A DNA stretch of 21,224 bases from a virus: positions 1-21,224 of the IMG/VR virus record IMGVR_UViG_3300033148_005474; one strand, given 5' to 3'. A model generated the notes under the pieces. It was not told the DNA's origin and did not search any database. It saw nothing but the letters and a program-made list of their open reading frames with translations. This document shows, one piece after another, positions 6,009 to 13,288 of this stretch; position 1 is the first letter of the stretch; each line of letters begins with the position of its first letter. The translations under genes and the position numbers were made by a program.

Positions 6009-6106
6009 ATAAAAAAGATCATCTACCAATTGGGACCAAGGTTAGGATGAAACAGATATGTGTCAAGGAAATTACCGCTCACCCTGCATGGTTACGCACT
6101 GGGTAG
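6005..6106 (+). pseudogene. Truncated small phage gene cut at a repeat
   Basis: ATG 6005 has AAGGAGG ten bases upstream and encodes 33 residues starting MNKKDHLPIGTKVRMK. It reads normally until TAHPAW, where it enters the 47-bp repeat from the end of the zinc-ribbon gene and stops at TAG 6104. The single T/C difference in the repeat makes that stop. The original gene end appears to have been replaced by recombination. No function can be given. Confidence 0.45.
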
Positions 6107-6131
6107 ATGGCGGGGAAGTGGAGGTGAAGAA
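6085..6131 (+). repeat. 47-bp direct repeat, copy 2 (junction)
   Basis: A copy of 5711-5757 with one mismatch. It joins the truncated gene at 6005 to the 5'-truncated methyltransferase and ends just before ATG 6132. It marks a recombination point between duplicated zinc-ribbon gene ends. Confidence 0.85.
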
Positions 6132-6929
6132 ATGAGTCTATACATGCGACCGAAATATTGGGGCACCGAACGGTCTATGCCACTGATATCGACCAGAAAC
6201 GCTGCGATGTGTTGAGAAGAAGGATTGAGGAGGGGATGCTATATGAGTTCGATGTCGTCTGTTCTGACATCAAAAAACTTAGCCAGAAAGAAATACCTGA
6301 CGTGGATATCATCACAGCGGGCTTCCCTTGTCAGGATATTAGCACGGCTGGGCCGGGGCTTGGAGTCAAAGGAAAGCGAAGTGGACTCATTTGGGAATTG
6401 CTCAGAATTACCAAAGAAGCAAGAACGCCCATCGTCTTCCTTGAAAACTCTCCCGCTATTCGCGTGCGAGGCCGGAGAGAAATTATCCGATGGTTCGTGG
6501 AGAACGGATATTCCTGGAAAGACGGAACGCTTGCGGCCTCTGATGTCGGGGCGTTGCATCCTCGAAAACGATGGTGGCTCATTGCTGCCAACGCTGATGG
6601 TATCAGGAAATTACAACAGGAAAGGAGCATCAAAAACATCCGGAGATGGTTTATTCGCGAAAATTCGATATTTATCAACCCTAATGAAAAGCGATGCGCG
6701 GCGCGGTGGGATGATGCGAAGAAATTATCCGCGTCTGCCATATCAACTAAAGAAGGTTACTTGGATGATGGAACGCGGAAAGCTATCGGAATATCCGAAA
6801 GGTATACGAACATCAAAACTTGGAATAAATTTCAGCCCGGAATATTGCGAATGGTACATGGGGTGGCCCATAGGTTGGACCGCATAGAGATGTTGGGTGA
6901 TGGGATAGTTCCGATTCAATATGTAATGG

Positions 6930-7022
6930 CGTGGCTACAGCTCGCCGTCGGGCACGTACTACGGCGTCGGGTTCCGGCTCGTAATGGATGTGCCCGAAGA
7001 AACCGTGAAGGAGGAAGAAGAC
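6930..7022 (+). pseudogene. 3' stub of a fourth FGE gene with variable region 4
   Basis: In the frame of ATG 6984, bases 6930-6983 read RGYSSPSGTYYGVGFRLV and continue MDVPEETVKEEED. This is the end of an FGE domain plus the same linker as copies 1-3. All codons from 6933 to 6968 end in C or G (GGC TAC AGC TCG CCG and on), as expected of a DGR-mutated region. A TAA at 6924-6926 closes the frame directly upstream. The rest of the domain is replaced by the methyltransferase remnant. Confidence 0.7.
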
Positions 7023-7025
7023 ATG
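7008..7025 (+). promoter_or_regulatory. Ribosome binding site and ATG of the stand-alone tail gene
   Basis: AAGGAGG at 7008-7014 is eight bases before ATG 7023. It is embedded in the codons for KEEED, as at 4988-5005. Since the FGE part upstream is gone here, this site shows the tail domain can have its own start. Confidence 0.6.
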
Positions 7026-7337
7026 GACAACACGACCTCTGTTAAATATCGTCTTGTCGAGAATGCCGGCAAGTTCGAGCTGAATGTCAGCATGGGAGAG
7101 TCGACGGGGTGGCGCGTAGTTACATGTGGTCATAGGGAACGGATATGCAGCTCGGCTTGCGCGTGGTTCTCTATCCGCGACAACAAGGTTTACTGCAAGG
7201 ATTACATGATCGCGGATTTATCGGTGTGCGAAGCGTGCGGCGGTACCGGGTACATAAAGATCCCGTGCGCATGTACCGACCAGCCGGTCCGTCCGAGCGA
7301 GGAGCGGCGGACTATTGACGGGGATGACGAGAAATGA
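7023..7337 (+). CDS. Stand-alone Cys-rich tail-domain protein
   Basis: The 104-residue product is a paralogue of residues 541-644 of the FGE2-FGE3 fusion. Shared blocks are YRLV-N-GKFEL, WR-V-CG--RER-C, CAWFSI-D, YC/FC-D--IADLSV, CEACGGTGYI and CAC--QPVRPSEE. The CEACGGTGYIKIPCAC part resembles a DnaJ-type or rubredoxin-like zinc site. An ATG at 6984 in the same frame would add the FGE stub, but the ribosome binding site fits 7023. Its role is unknown; its constant pairing with FGE ends suggests it acts with, or as part of, the FGE proteins. Fragments of the same domain end FGE1 and FGE2. The coding end overlaps a strong promoter for the packaging genes. Confidence 0.7.
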   Translation: MDNTTSVKYRLVENAGKFELNVSMGESTGWRVVTCGHRERICSSACAWFSIRDNKVYCKDYMIADLSVCEACGGTGYIKIPCACTDQPVRPSEERRTIDGDDEK

Positions 7338-7343
7338 TATGAT
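7315..7343 (+). promoter_or_regulatory. Sigma70-type promoter for the packaging/head block
   Basis: TTGACG at 7315-7320 and TATGAT at 7338-7343 are separated by exactly 17 bases. It lies at the end of the tail-domain gene, and the following AAGGAGG and ATG at 7377 fit a start about 7 bases after the -10 box. It would drive the small gene at 7377 and the terminase. Confidence 0.65.
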
Positions 7344-7376
7344 AGTATCTGTAACACACAAACACAAGGAGGAGAG

Positions 7377-7598
7377 ATGATTAACATGGCGAAGGCTACA
7401 GCTACCACCACGGAAACGAATCCGGTTCCCGAATGCCCAACTACTAAAGCCGTATTCGCGGTCAAGTATTTCTGCCCGCGAGGCGATCATCAGTATGAGG
7501 AGTACTTCTACGAGGATTCTCCATTCATCCACATCGTCGAGCGGACGGTGTGCCCGAAATGCTTCACGCCGCTGAAGTACAACAAGAAGAAGCTTTAG
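7377..7598 (+). CDS. Unknown small protein with CxxC motifs, first gene of the packaging block
   Basis: The 73-residue product starts at ATG 7377 (AAGGAGGAG four bases upstream) or ATG 7386, which has better spacing. The N-terminus is Thr/Ala rich. The rest has Cys at FCPRGDH and CPKCFTP, a probable zinc-binding site. It sits where many phages encode the small terminase subunit, but it has no helix-turn-helix or coiled-coil signature, so I would not call it that. Confidence 0.55.
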   Translation: MINMAKATATTTETNPVPECPTTKAVFAVKYFCPRGDHQYEEYFYEDSPFIHIVERTVCPKCFTPLKYNKKKL

Positions 7599-7614
7599 GG
7601 CGTCGGGGGCATAA

Positions 7615-9612
7615 ATGGCAAAGCGCGTTAAGAAAGAACCTGGCCAGGAACTTCTAAACGACCACGAAGCACAGTTCCTGCTCAAGCAGCGCGGTGACCT
7701 GGCCGGATTCTTCGAGAATTTCCTCAAGATCAAGACCAAGGACGCGACGATCAAGAAGTTCAAACTCAACGTCGGACAAAGAATCGTTCAAGCCGGCTGG
7801 GAATATCAGATGCGCACACAGGGCTACGTGAGAATGATCATCCTCAAGGCGCGGCAGGGGCACGGATGTTCAACCCACGGCGCGGCGATCCTGTTCGCGA
7901 TGGGGCTCTTATACCGCAACACATCGTGCGTCATGGTAGCCGACAACGACGACAACGGAACGGTTCTTTTCGAGAAGCAGGCCCTTTTCTACGAGTCGCT
8001 TCCCCAAGTCATCGAATTGAAGTTCGAGGAATTGGGGGAATCATATCTCATCGATTTCAAGCCCAAGAAGAAGTATTCGACCAAACAGGAATTGGTCTTT
8101 GACATACTCAAGAGCGACATCAGGGTTCTAACGGCCGGGACCAAGCGCGTCGGTCAATCCCGAACCATACGGCACCAATGGTTGACAGAGGTCCCATACT
8201 GGCCTAACGACTCGGCCGCGTATACCTCGCTCACGAATGCCATGCCATCGTCGCCGAGCGCGATAAAGGGCACGTCGCTTGTGATGGAGGGAACCGCGAA
8301 CGGGATGCAGGGGATCTTCTATCACAGATGGAGGAAGCGCCGCGACGGGTTTCTTAGAATCTTCCTTCCGTGGTATCTCGCGGACGAGTTCATCCGCAAG
8401 GTACCCGATCCCGTGTACTGGCCGGAAGGCACAACCGAACTCATCTACGAGCAGGGAGAGCCAGACCTGGAATACTGGGATGGCGATACCGAGGCGGCCG
8501 ACGAGGAGCTTCAGCTCGCCCACATGAGCGCGGAAAAGATCAAGTCAGTCATCCTCCCGCGTGGAGAATTCAACCACGGAATCAAGATGGCCGGAATAAC
8601 GCCTGAACAACTCGCGTGGCGACGTTTCTGTATCGCCGAGCAGACAGAGACCCTCGACATGTTCCATCAGGAATATCCGTCTACCGCCGAGGAGGCCTGG
8701 CTTCATTCTGGCGCCCGCTTCATCAAGCCGAAGGATATCCTGTGGCACTCCAGGCTTGACAAGCCGGTGCCCATAAAGGGCGATCTGTATTACGTAAAAC
8801 TTGGCGGGGTTGTGTTCGTTCCAAGTGATATCGGCAATTGGACCATGTTCAACTACGACGTGACGGTCGACGACGGTGGCAAGAAGATATACCGACTAAA
8901 GGACACGCGCTTCGCGGTAGGGGTTGACGTGGTCGAGGGGCGTGACGCCGGGCTCGAGGCGGGGCGCGATTCGGATCTTGATTATTCGGTGGCGTATGTC
9001 GCTGGGGTAGAGACCAATAGCACGGCCATGATGTACCGGGCGAGATCGGAGACGGAAGACCTGGCTTCGGAACTGATGAAGCTTCGGAGGTTCTTGGGCG
9101 AGTTCAGGCTAAACATCGAGATCAACGGCCCTGGCTTGACGGTTCTCAATCGTCTGAAGCGAAAGGGATTCCCGATGACGCGCATAATGACACGTCTCAA
9201 GTTCGACAAGAAGGGGAATATCAAGAGCGAGGAATCAGTCGGATGGGTCATGACCCAGAACTATCGAAAGGTTATCTTCGACGAGCTGCGCGCGTTAGTC
9301 GCGGCGAGGCGACACAAGATCCTTAGTCCGGTCGTTCTTGAGGAACTTCAGACCCTCGTCCGCAATTCAGCCGGGCGGGTCGACCACATGAACGGCTGCC
9401 ACGATGACACATGTATCGCGCTTGGACTTGCGGCGATAACGATGAATTTCATGCCTGGGGCGCCCGAAACCAAAGCGAGGCACCTTCGGAGCAAGCCCGC
9501 CGGCGCTGATGCGGAGGGGCAAGCGAAGGCCCCCAGGAAAATGGGAGATTTCGAGCGAAACGGAATATTCGATGACGACGGAAAGAAAAGGATAATAAGA
9601 AGGAGGCTGTGA
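7615..9612 (+). CDS. Terminase large subunit (DNA packaging ATPase/nuclease)
   Basis: The 665-residue product is the packaging motor that cuts concatemeric DNA and pumps it into the prohead. ATPase signs are a Walker A-like KARQGHGCST at residues 78-87, a Walker B-like LTEVPYW with Glu192, and the coupling motif GTANGMQGIFYHRW. Nuclease signs are FAVGVDVVEG with Asp438, EINGPGLTVLNRLKRKG, and HDD at 596-598. Length is within the usual range, with a basic C-terminal tail. The Walker A region has one residue more than the usual K-A-R-Q-x-G-x-S-T. No separate small subunit is recognisable next to it. Start ATG 7615 follows a weak GGGGG; the next gene follows within five bases. Confidence 0.93.
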   Translation: MAKRVKKEPGQELLNDHEAQFLLKQRGDLAGFFENFLKIKTKDATIKKFKLNVGQRIVQAGWEYQMRTQGYVRMIILKARQGHGCSTHGAAILFAMGLLYRNTSCVMVADNDDNGTVLFEKQALFYESLPQVIELKFEELGESYLIDFKPKKKYSTKQELVFDILKSDIRVLTAGTKRVGQSRTIRHQWLTEVPYWPNDSAAYTSLTNAMPSSPSAIKGTSLVMEGTANGMQGIFYHRWRKRRDGFLRIFLPWYLADEFIRKVPDPVYWPEGTTELIYEQGEPDLEYWDGDTEAADEELQLAHMSAEKIKSVILPRGEFNHGIKMAGITPEQLAWRRFCIAEQTETLDMFHQEYPSTAEEAWLHSGARFIKPKDILWHSRLDKPVPIKGDLYYVKLGGVVFVPSDIGNWTMFNYDVTVDDGGKKIYRLKDTRFAVGVDVVEGRDAGLEAGRDSDLDYSVAYVAGVETNSTAMMYRARSETEDLASELMKLRRFLGEFRLNIEINGPGLTVLNRLKRKGFPMTRIMTRLKFDKKGNIKSEESVGWVMTQNYRKVIFDELRALVAARRHKILSPVVLEELQTLVRNSAGRVDHMNGCHDDTCIALGLAAITMNFMPGAPETKARHLRSKPAGADAEGQAKAPRKMGDFERNGIFDDDGKKRIIRRRL

Positions 9613-9616
9613 GAAA

Positions 9617-9874
9617 ATGACCTTCACGCTAGTTCAACTGTTCCTCGTGAGCGGGGTATGGGTTATAAGCCTTTCGTTCGCCTTCGGTCTCGGAATGTAT
9701 CTCGGGACCCTGTACGGCAAGAAGAACCTATACCGCATGAAGACCATTGTGCCCCAGAATCTCAAAGAGAGCCCGGCCGAGCGACTCCTCCGGCAACGGA
9801 GGCGCGACTATTTCAACCGCGGGCAGGATTGGGAAGACATGGGGGATGACGAGGGAGGTGTGGCCGCCCGATGA
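9617..9874 (+). CDS. Small membrane protein with one N-terminal transmembrane segment
   Basis: The 85-residue product has a hydrophobic stretch at about residues 6-32 (FLVSGVWVISLSFAFGLGM), followed by a basic segment and an acidic end, so it should be an inner-membrane protein with a cytoplasmic C-terminus. GAGGCTGTGAG lies upstream of ATG 9617. The stop overlaps the next start as ATGA. A holin or a membrane anchor for the packaging complex are possible roles, but there is no direct sequence evidence for either. Confidence 0.65.
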   Translation: MTFTLVQLFLVSGVWVISLSFAFGLGMYLGTLYGKKNLYRMKTIVPQNLKESPAERLLRQRRRDYFNRGQDWEDMGDDEGGVAAR

Positions 9875-10059
9875 CCACGACCAAGAACAGAATCGACGAG
9901 GAACGAATAATCCTCCTTCTCGTCGAACTGGCTGGCATCCAGAACGGAGGCAACCTTCATATCTGCGTAAACAAGAAGGGGCAGGTCCACGTTGACGGCG
10001 GTCCGTTGAGAACATACTCGTTGCGCCATCGAACGAATGGCGGGGCAATCTCTGCTTGA
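9871..10059 (+). CDS. Unknown small protein, 62 residues
   Basis: ATG 9871 overlaps the stop of the membrane-protein gene. The product begins with a basic/acidic helix (RIDEERIILLLVEL) and continues with a short beta-rich part (GNLHICVNKKGQVHVDGG). The family is not recognised. Its end overlaps the -35 box of the promoter at 10056. Confidence 0.55.
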   Translation: MTTTKNRIDEERIILLLVELAGIQNGGNLHICVNKKGQVHVDGGPLRTYSLRHRTNGGAISA

Positions 10060-10085
10060 CAACCTAGACGACGCGCCAGTATAAT
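10056..10085 (+). promoter_or_regulatory. Consensus sigma70-type promoter upstream of the portal gene
   Basis: TTGACA at 10056-10061 and TATAAT at 10080-10085 both match the consensus exactly, with an 18-base spacer. Transcription should start near 10091-10093, giving a leader of about 80 bases before the terminator and the portal ATG. Confidence 0.8.
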
Positions 10086-10091
10086 TAATGT

Positions 10092-10171
10092 GAACGCGAA
10101 TATTCTCCCGCGCAAAGCGGGCCACCTTAAAAGGGAGGGCGAGATCCGCCACGTAGGCGGGTCTTTTTTTT
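10092..10171 (+). ncRNA. Short terminated leader RNA between late promoter and portal gene
   Basis: The expected transcript from the promoter at 10056 holds a small hairpin (CCCGC 10107-10111, loop GCAAA, GCGGG 10117-10121), a purine-rich AAGGGAGGGCGA (10131-10142) and an intrinsic terminator (10143-10171). It contains no open frame. The layout is like the lambda pR'-tR' leader, where the phage antiterminator Q is needed to pass the terminator. The RNA itself is predicted, not shown. Confidence 0.5.
10143..10171 (+). terminator. Intrinsic terminator directly before the portal start codon
   Basis: GATCCGCC (10143-10150), loop ACGTA and GGCGGGTC (10156-10163) form an 8-bp stem with one G-U pair, followed by eight Ts (10164-10171). 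The portal ATG begins at 10172, touching the T-run. It is on the + strand, so it would stop transcripts entering the portal gene unless read-through occurs. Confidence 0.8.
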
Positions 10172-12337
10172 ATGCCGACGACGATACCGGAAAAATTCGA
10201 TGATGTTCGCGAAAGGGCGATAGAGATAGCCGAACCGGGCGATTCCGACAGCTCATCCTTGATACATGGGCAATATACCGAATTCGAGTTCATAACGTCG
10301 CAGCTCAACGATTTCGAGAATTGCTACAATTCCATCAACGGGCCGGATCCGAAGGCCGATGACTGGTGGGAATATTTCACCGGCGAAGCAGCGTCGAAGG
10401 TTGTCTTCGACCCGTCGTGGCAGAACGAGATCGACACGAATATCTGTGCCCCCCTCATCGAAACACAGGTCGGTCTGATAACGGCCGATTCCCAGTATGC
10501 GCGAAATAGAGGAAGGAACGCCACCGAAGATATCTGGGCATCTTTCAGAAGTGCGGCGGTGAATCAGATTCTAACGACGTACAACCAGTATCAGCGAATG
10601 CGCGTCAACTGGGTAAGGATGGCCAAGATATTCGATACCGGGTGGATCAAGGTCTACTTCGACGAACACGCGAAACGAACGAGGATCGAACTTCGCGACC
10701 CGCGGAACATCGCATTTGACCCTGGAGCCATGCGCGGCGACCTCGCGGACTGCGAATCGTTCTACGAGTTCGCGGTCAAGCCGATCGAGTACGTGCTTAA
10801 AAGATATCCGCGCGCTGCGGAGGAACTCAGCCTGGCCGACAAGCCTTCGAGCGGAAGCGGAGTCCGGGGAAACAAGGCGGCCGGATCGCTCGGGATCGAT
10901 AGCACTCATTCGGCGCCATGGGTCGAAGAGGTAATAGGATATGGCTTCGACCGCCGGAAATATGTCGCCCTGCTTGAGTGCTACAATGCGGTATACGAGA
11001 ATGACGGGAAGACCCGCAAAATATACCGGACGCTCATCGCTCGAAACATCATCCTCGAGGGGCCGGACCTCGTCGAGGAGGGCGTTATTCCGTACGTTCC
11101 CCAGCCGAACGTTGTAGGCGAAAACCTCACGTCTCAGGTCAAGGGCATATCGGATATCAAACTGATATACACCATCCAGGACGAGATCAACAGGACAATG
11201 ACAAGGATGTCAGCAATCGCCGAATTCGTCGGGAATCCCCGGGTCGTGGTAGTAAACGACTCGATCATTTACGAGAACGTCCACGAATACAACAACGCAC
11301 CTGGCGAAATATTCTCGGTTAATTCCATCAATGATATCAGGTTCGAATCGGGCGACGGTATCCATGGCGCGAACTTCGAGTATGTCAAGCTTCTCATCGA
11401 GCGTGCCGAGTCGATTCTTGGGATATTCGATGTCAGCCAGGGCCGGCGCGCGAAGAACATCGTTGCCGGCAAGGCGATCGCGAACCTCCAGGAAGCAGGG
11501 AAGACCAGGCCCAGGATGTTCCTTGACGTCCACAATGAATGCTTCGTGGTTCTCGTTCGGAAGATAATGCACTGCATCCGCCAGAATCACGACTTTGATG
11601 ACGTGGTGGCAATAGCCGGCTACGAGGGGCGCAAGCTCCGCGACCTTGTAACCACCCTGTTCGGTGGCGAGGGCTCGCTACAGGATTCCATGAACAAGGC
11701 CCAGGCCGAAATCCATAAGGGGCTTCTCGACATAAGCAGGGCCCCGAAACCGATTATCGAGTATGCCGGGGAGAGCGGGCCAACGATACCGACCGAAACA
11801 GGCGAACCGCTCGAACTGGATACCGGGAACAAGAAGATCTATTACTTCAAGTATCGCGGGAAGGAACTCTTCAAGGAACTCGACGATGAAATACTTGTCG
11901 AAGCGACGACGTACCTTCCAGACGACAAGGAAGCCAAGGCCGACATCTACATGAACCTTGCAAACATGCACGATAAGGAAGGCGACCCGGCCGTTGATTT
12001 CGAGGCGCTCCTCGATGCGCTGGGCATTCCAGACCGCAAGGAGATTCGCGAAAGAATCCAGGCCAAGAAGAACCTCGACGGACAGATGCAGCAGATGCAA
12101 CAAATGTTGCAGCAGCAAGGGCAGCAGATCGGCGAACTCGAGAAGATGCTTCAGGACCAGCAGCAGAAGGCCAACGAGGCGGTTGCAAACCTACAGAATA
12201 CTATCAGGGAGGTGACCGCTCAGCGCGACAAGGTGTCCAACGCATACGCGCGACATCTCGAGAAGATGAGCGGTGCGCCACTCAATAACATCGGGCAATC
12301 TCGCGATTCGGCGTCCCCGTTGAGGGCAACGCCATAA
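10172..12337 (+). CDS. Portal protein (P22-like podovirus type, tentative)
   Basis: The 721-residue product is of the right length and place for a large portal protein, the dodecameric ring through which DNA enters the head. Its N-terminal half, with DDWWEYFTGE, APLIETQVGLITADSQYARNR and LRDPRNIAFDPG, matches the general portal pattern of a partly conserved clip/wing region. The C-terminal part has a Gln-rich coiled coil at about residues 627-700 (QMQQMQQMLQQQGQQ), as in portals with a long barrel or crown. It lies between TerL and the scaffold. ATG 10172 has no ribosome binding site next to it; the nearest purine tract is about 30 bases upstream across the terminator hairpin. Other in-frame starts (TTG 10259) look no better. 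Calling the P22 subgroup is inference from length and neighbours. Confidence 0.8.
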   Translation: MPTTIPEKFDDVRERAIEIAEPGDSDSSSLIHGQYTEFEFITSQLNDFENCYNSINGPDPKADDWWEYFTGEAASKVVFDPSWQNEIDTNICAPLIETQVGLITADSQYARNRGRNATEDIWASFRSAAVNQILTTYNQYQRMRVNWVRMAKIFDTGWIKVYFDEHAKRTRIELRDPRNIAFDPGAMRGDLADCESFYEFAVKPIEYVLKRYPRAAEELSLADKPSSGSGVRGNKAAGSLGIDSTHSAPWVEEVIGYGFDRRKYVALLECYNAVYENDGKTRKIYRTLIARNIILEGPDLVEEGVIPYVPQPNVVGENLTSQVKGISDIKLIYTIQDEINRTMTRMSAIAEFVGNPRVVVVNDSIIYENVHEYNNAPGEIFSVNSINDIRFESGDGIHGANFEYVKLLIERAESILGIFDVSQGRRAKNIVAGKAIANLQEAGKTRPRMFLDVHNECFVVLVRKIMHCIRQNHDFDDVVAIAGYEGRKLRDLVTTLFGGEGSLQDSMNKAQAEIHKGLLDISRAPKPIIEYAGESGPTIPTETGEPLELDTGNKKIYYFKYRGKELFKELDDEILVEATTYLPDDKEAKADIYMNLANMHDKEGDPAVDFEALLDALGIPDRKEIRERIQAKKNLDGQMQQMQQMLQQQGQQIGELEKMLQDQQQKANEAVANLQNTIREVTAQRDKVSNAYARHLEKMSGAPLNNIGQSRDSASPLRATP

Positions 12338-12371
12338 GGAGAGATCCCGAGGATAACAACGGGAGGACCAC

Positions 12372-13256
12372 ATGGACGACCTTAACGAGCAGCAAGCACC
12401 AACCCAGGAAGACCACTTCCAGGTAGAGAACAACGAGTCTCCGGAACCGTCTGGAATGGAGCGTGCGGAATCTGACGCCGGAACAACGACCGAGACGGCT
12501 ACCGACATCGGCGACTACTCCGTCGAGCAGATCGAGGAATGGAGGAAAGTTGCCGAGAATGTGTCGGAGTTCAATCGAGCCAACACGCAGCGTGCCCAGG
12601 AACTGGCCGACCAGCGGAGGGCGCTTGAGCGAGCACAGTTCTTTGATGAGATGATGCAGCAGAACCCCAAACTTAGGGCTCAAGTCTGGTCTCTCATAGA
12701 GAACCAAGACCAATCGGTTAAAGAAGTCAATGACCCGCTCAACCCCGAACTGTTCGAGGACGACGCAAGCCAGATCCTCGCGCAGTCCGAACTGGGGCGC
12801 GCGCTGCTGGCCGAGACCAAGCGGCTCCGCGAAATGTACGGCCAGACTGCCCAGCAGGTCAACACGATCAACCAGCACACGGTACAGAGCCAAATCAGGG
12901 AGGCATTCGACAAAGTCGCGCGGACGTTCGAGAAGGAGACCGGCGGCGCGAAGCTAGGGGACGACCTGGCCCCGAAGGTTATTGAACTTCTCAAGCACAA
13001 CCCGAACGGAGATATCGACGTCATCCTTGATTACGCGGTCGGGTACCACAACCGCAAGCGGGCCAACTCGGCGGCGGAAGCGGGCGCAACGGCGATGCCG
13101 AGCACCCATTCCAATTCCGGGAGCGTCGCGCCACAACGAGGCGAGCGCAAGCGGTACCCCATAACCAAGGACGTTCAAGCGTGGCTGGCGCGGCACCCGA
13201 ACAAGACGGCGAAGGATTATTACTACTACCGCGACAGCTATGAGATGGTTGACTGA
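12372..13256 (+). CDS. Scaffolding protein (head assembly)
   Basis: The 294-residue product is acidic and helical, as scaffolds are: Glu/Gln-rich N-terminus (DLNEQQAPTQEDH), long helices (SVEQIEEWRKVAENVSEF and AQELADQRRALERAQF), and a basic C-terminal end (KRYPITKDVQAWLARHPNKT) that in scaffold proteins contacts the coat protein. It lies between portal and capsid genes, the usual place. GGGAGG lies 8 bases before ATG 12372. No protease domain or serine/histidine motif is visible. Confidence 0.75.
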   Translation: MDDLNEQQAPTQEDHFQVENNESPEPSGMERAESDAGTTTETATDIGDYSVEQIEEWRKVAENVSEFNRANTQRAQELADQRRALERAQFFDEMMQQNPKLRAQVWSLIENQDQSVKEVNDPLNPELFEDDASQILAQSELGRALLAETKRLREMYGQTAQQVNTINQHTVQSQIREAFDKVARTFEKETGGAKLGDDLAPKVIELLKHNPNGDIDVILDYAVGYHNRKRANSAAEAGATAMPSTHSNSGSVAPQRGERKRYPITKDVQAWLARHPNKTAKDYYYYRDSYEMVD

Positions 13257-13288
13257 CCGATACAGAAGGGCAAGGGGAGGAATCCCAA

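Larger units (their letters stand above)
6158..7045 (+). pseudogene. Decayed C5 cytosine DNA methyltransferase (Dcm-like)
   Basis: The frame shows C5-methyltransferase blocks: GHRTVYATDID, catalytic GFPCQDIS, LENSPAIRVRG, HPRKRWW and, near the end, RIEMLGDGIVPIQYVMAWL (motif X type). Motif I with FSGIGG is missing; the homology starts abruptly at about 6140, just after the 47-bp repeat. From about 6590 the conserved sequence moves to another frame, where LLPTLMVSGNYNRKGASK, TSGDG and EWYMGWPIGWT are readable up to 6887. It then returns to the first frame. These two frame changes plus the lost SAM-binding motif make an active enzyme unlikely. The last 38 residues, after about 6930, are out-of-frame translation of an FGE gene stub. 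Family role: 5-methylcytosine protection against host restriction. No active start site is convincing; TTG 6158 is the first possible one. Confidence 0.75.

Noticed and set aside
7377-7598. Small terminase subunit
   Set aside because: The position fits, but the product has CxxC motifs and no DNA-binding helix-turn-helix or oligomerising coiled coil.
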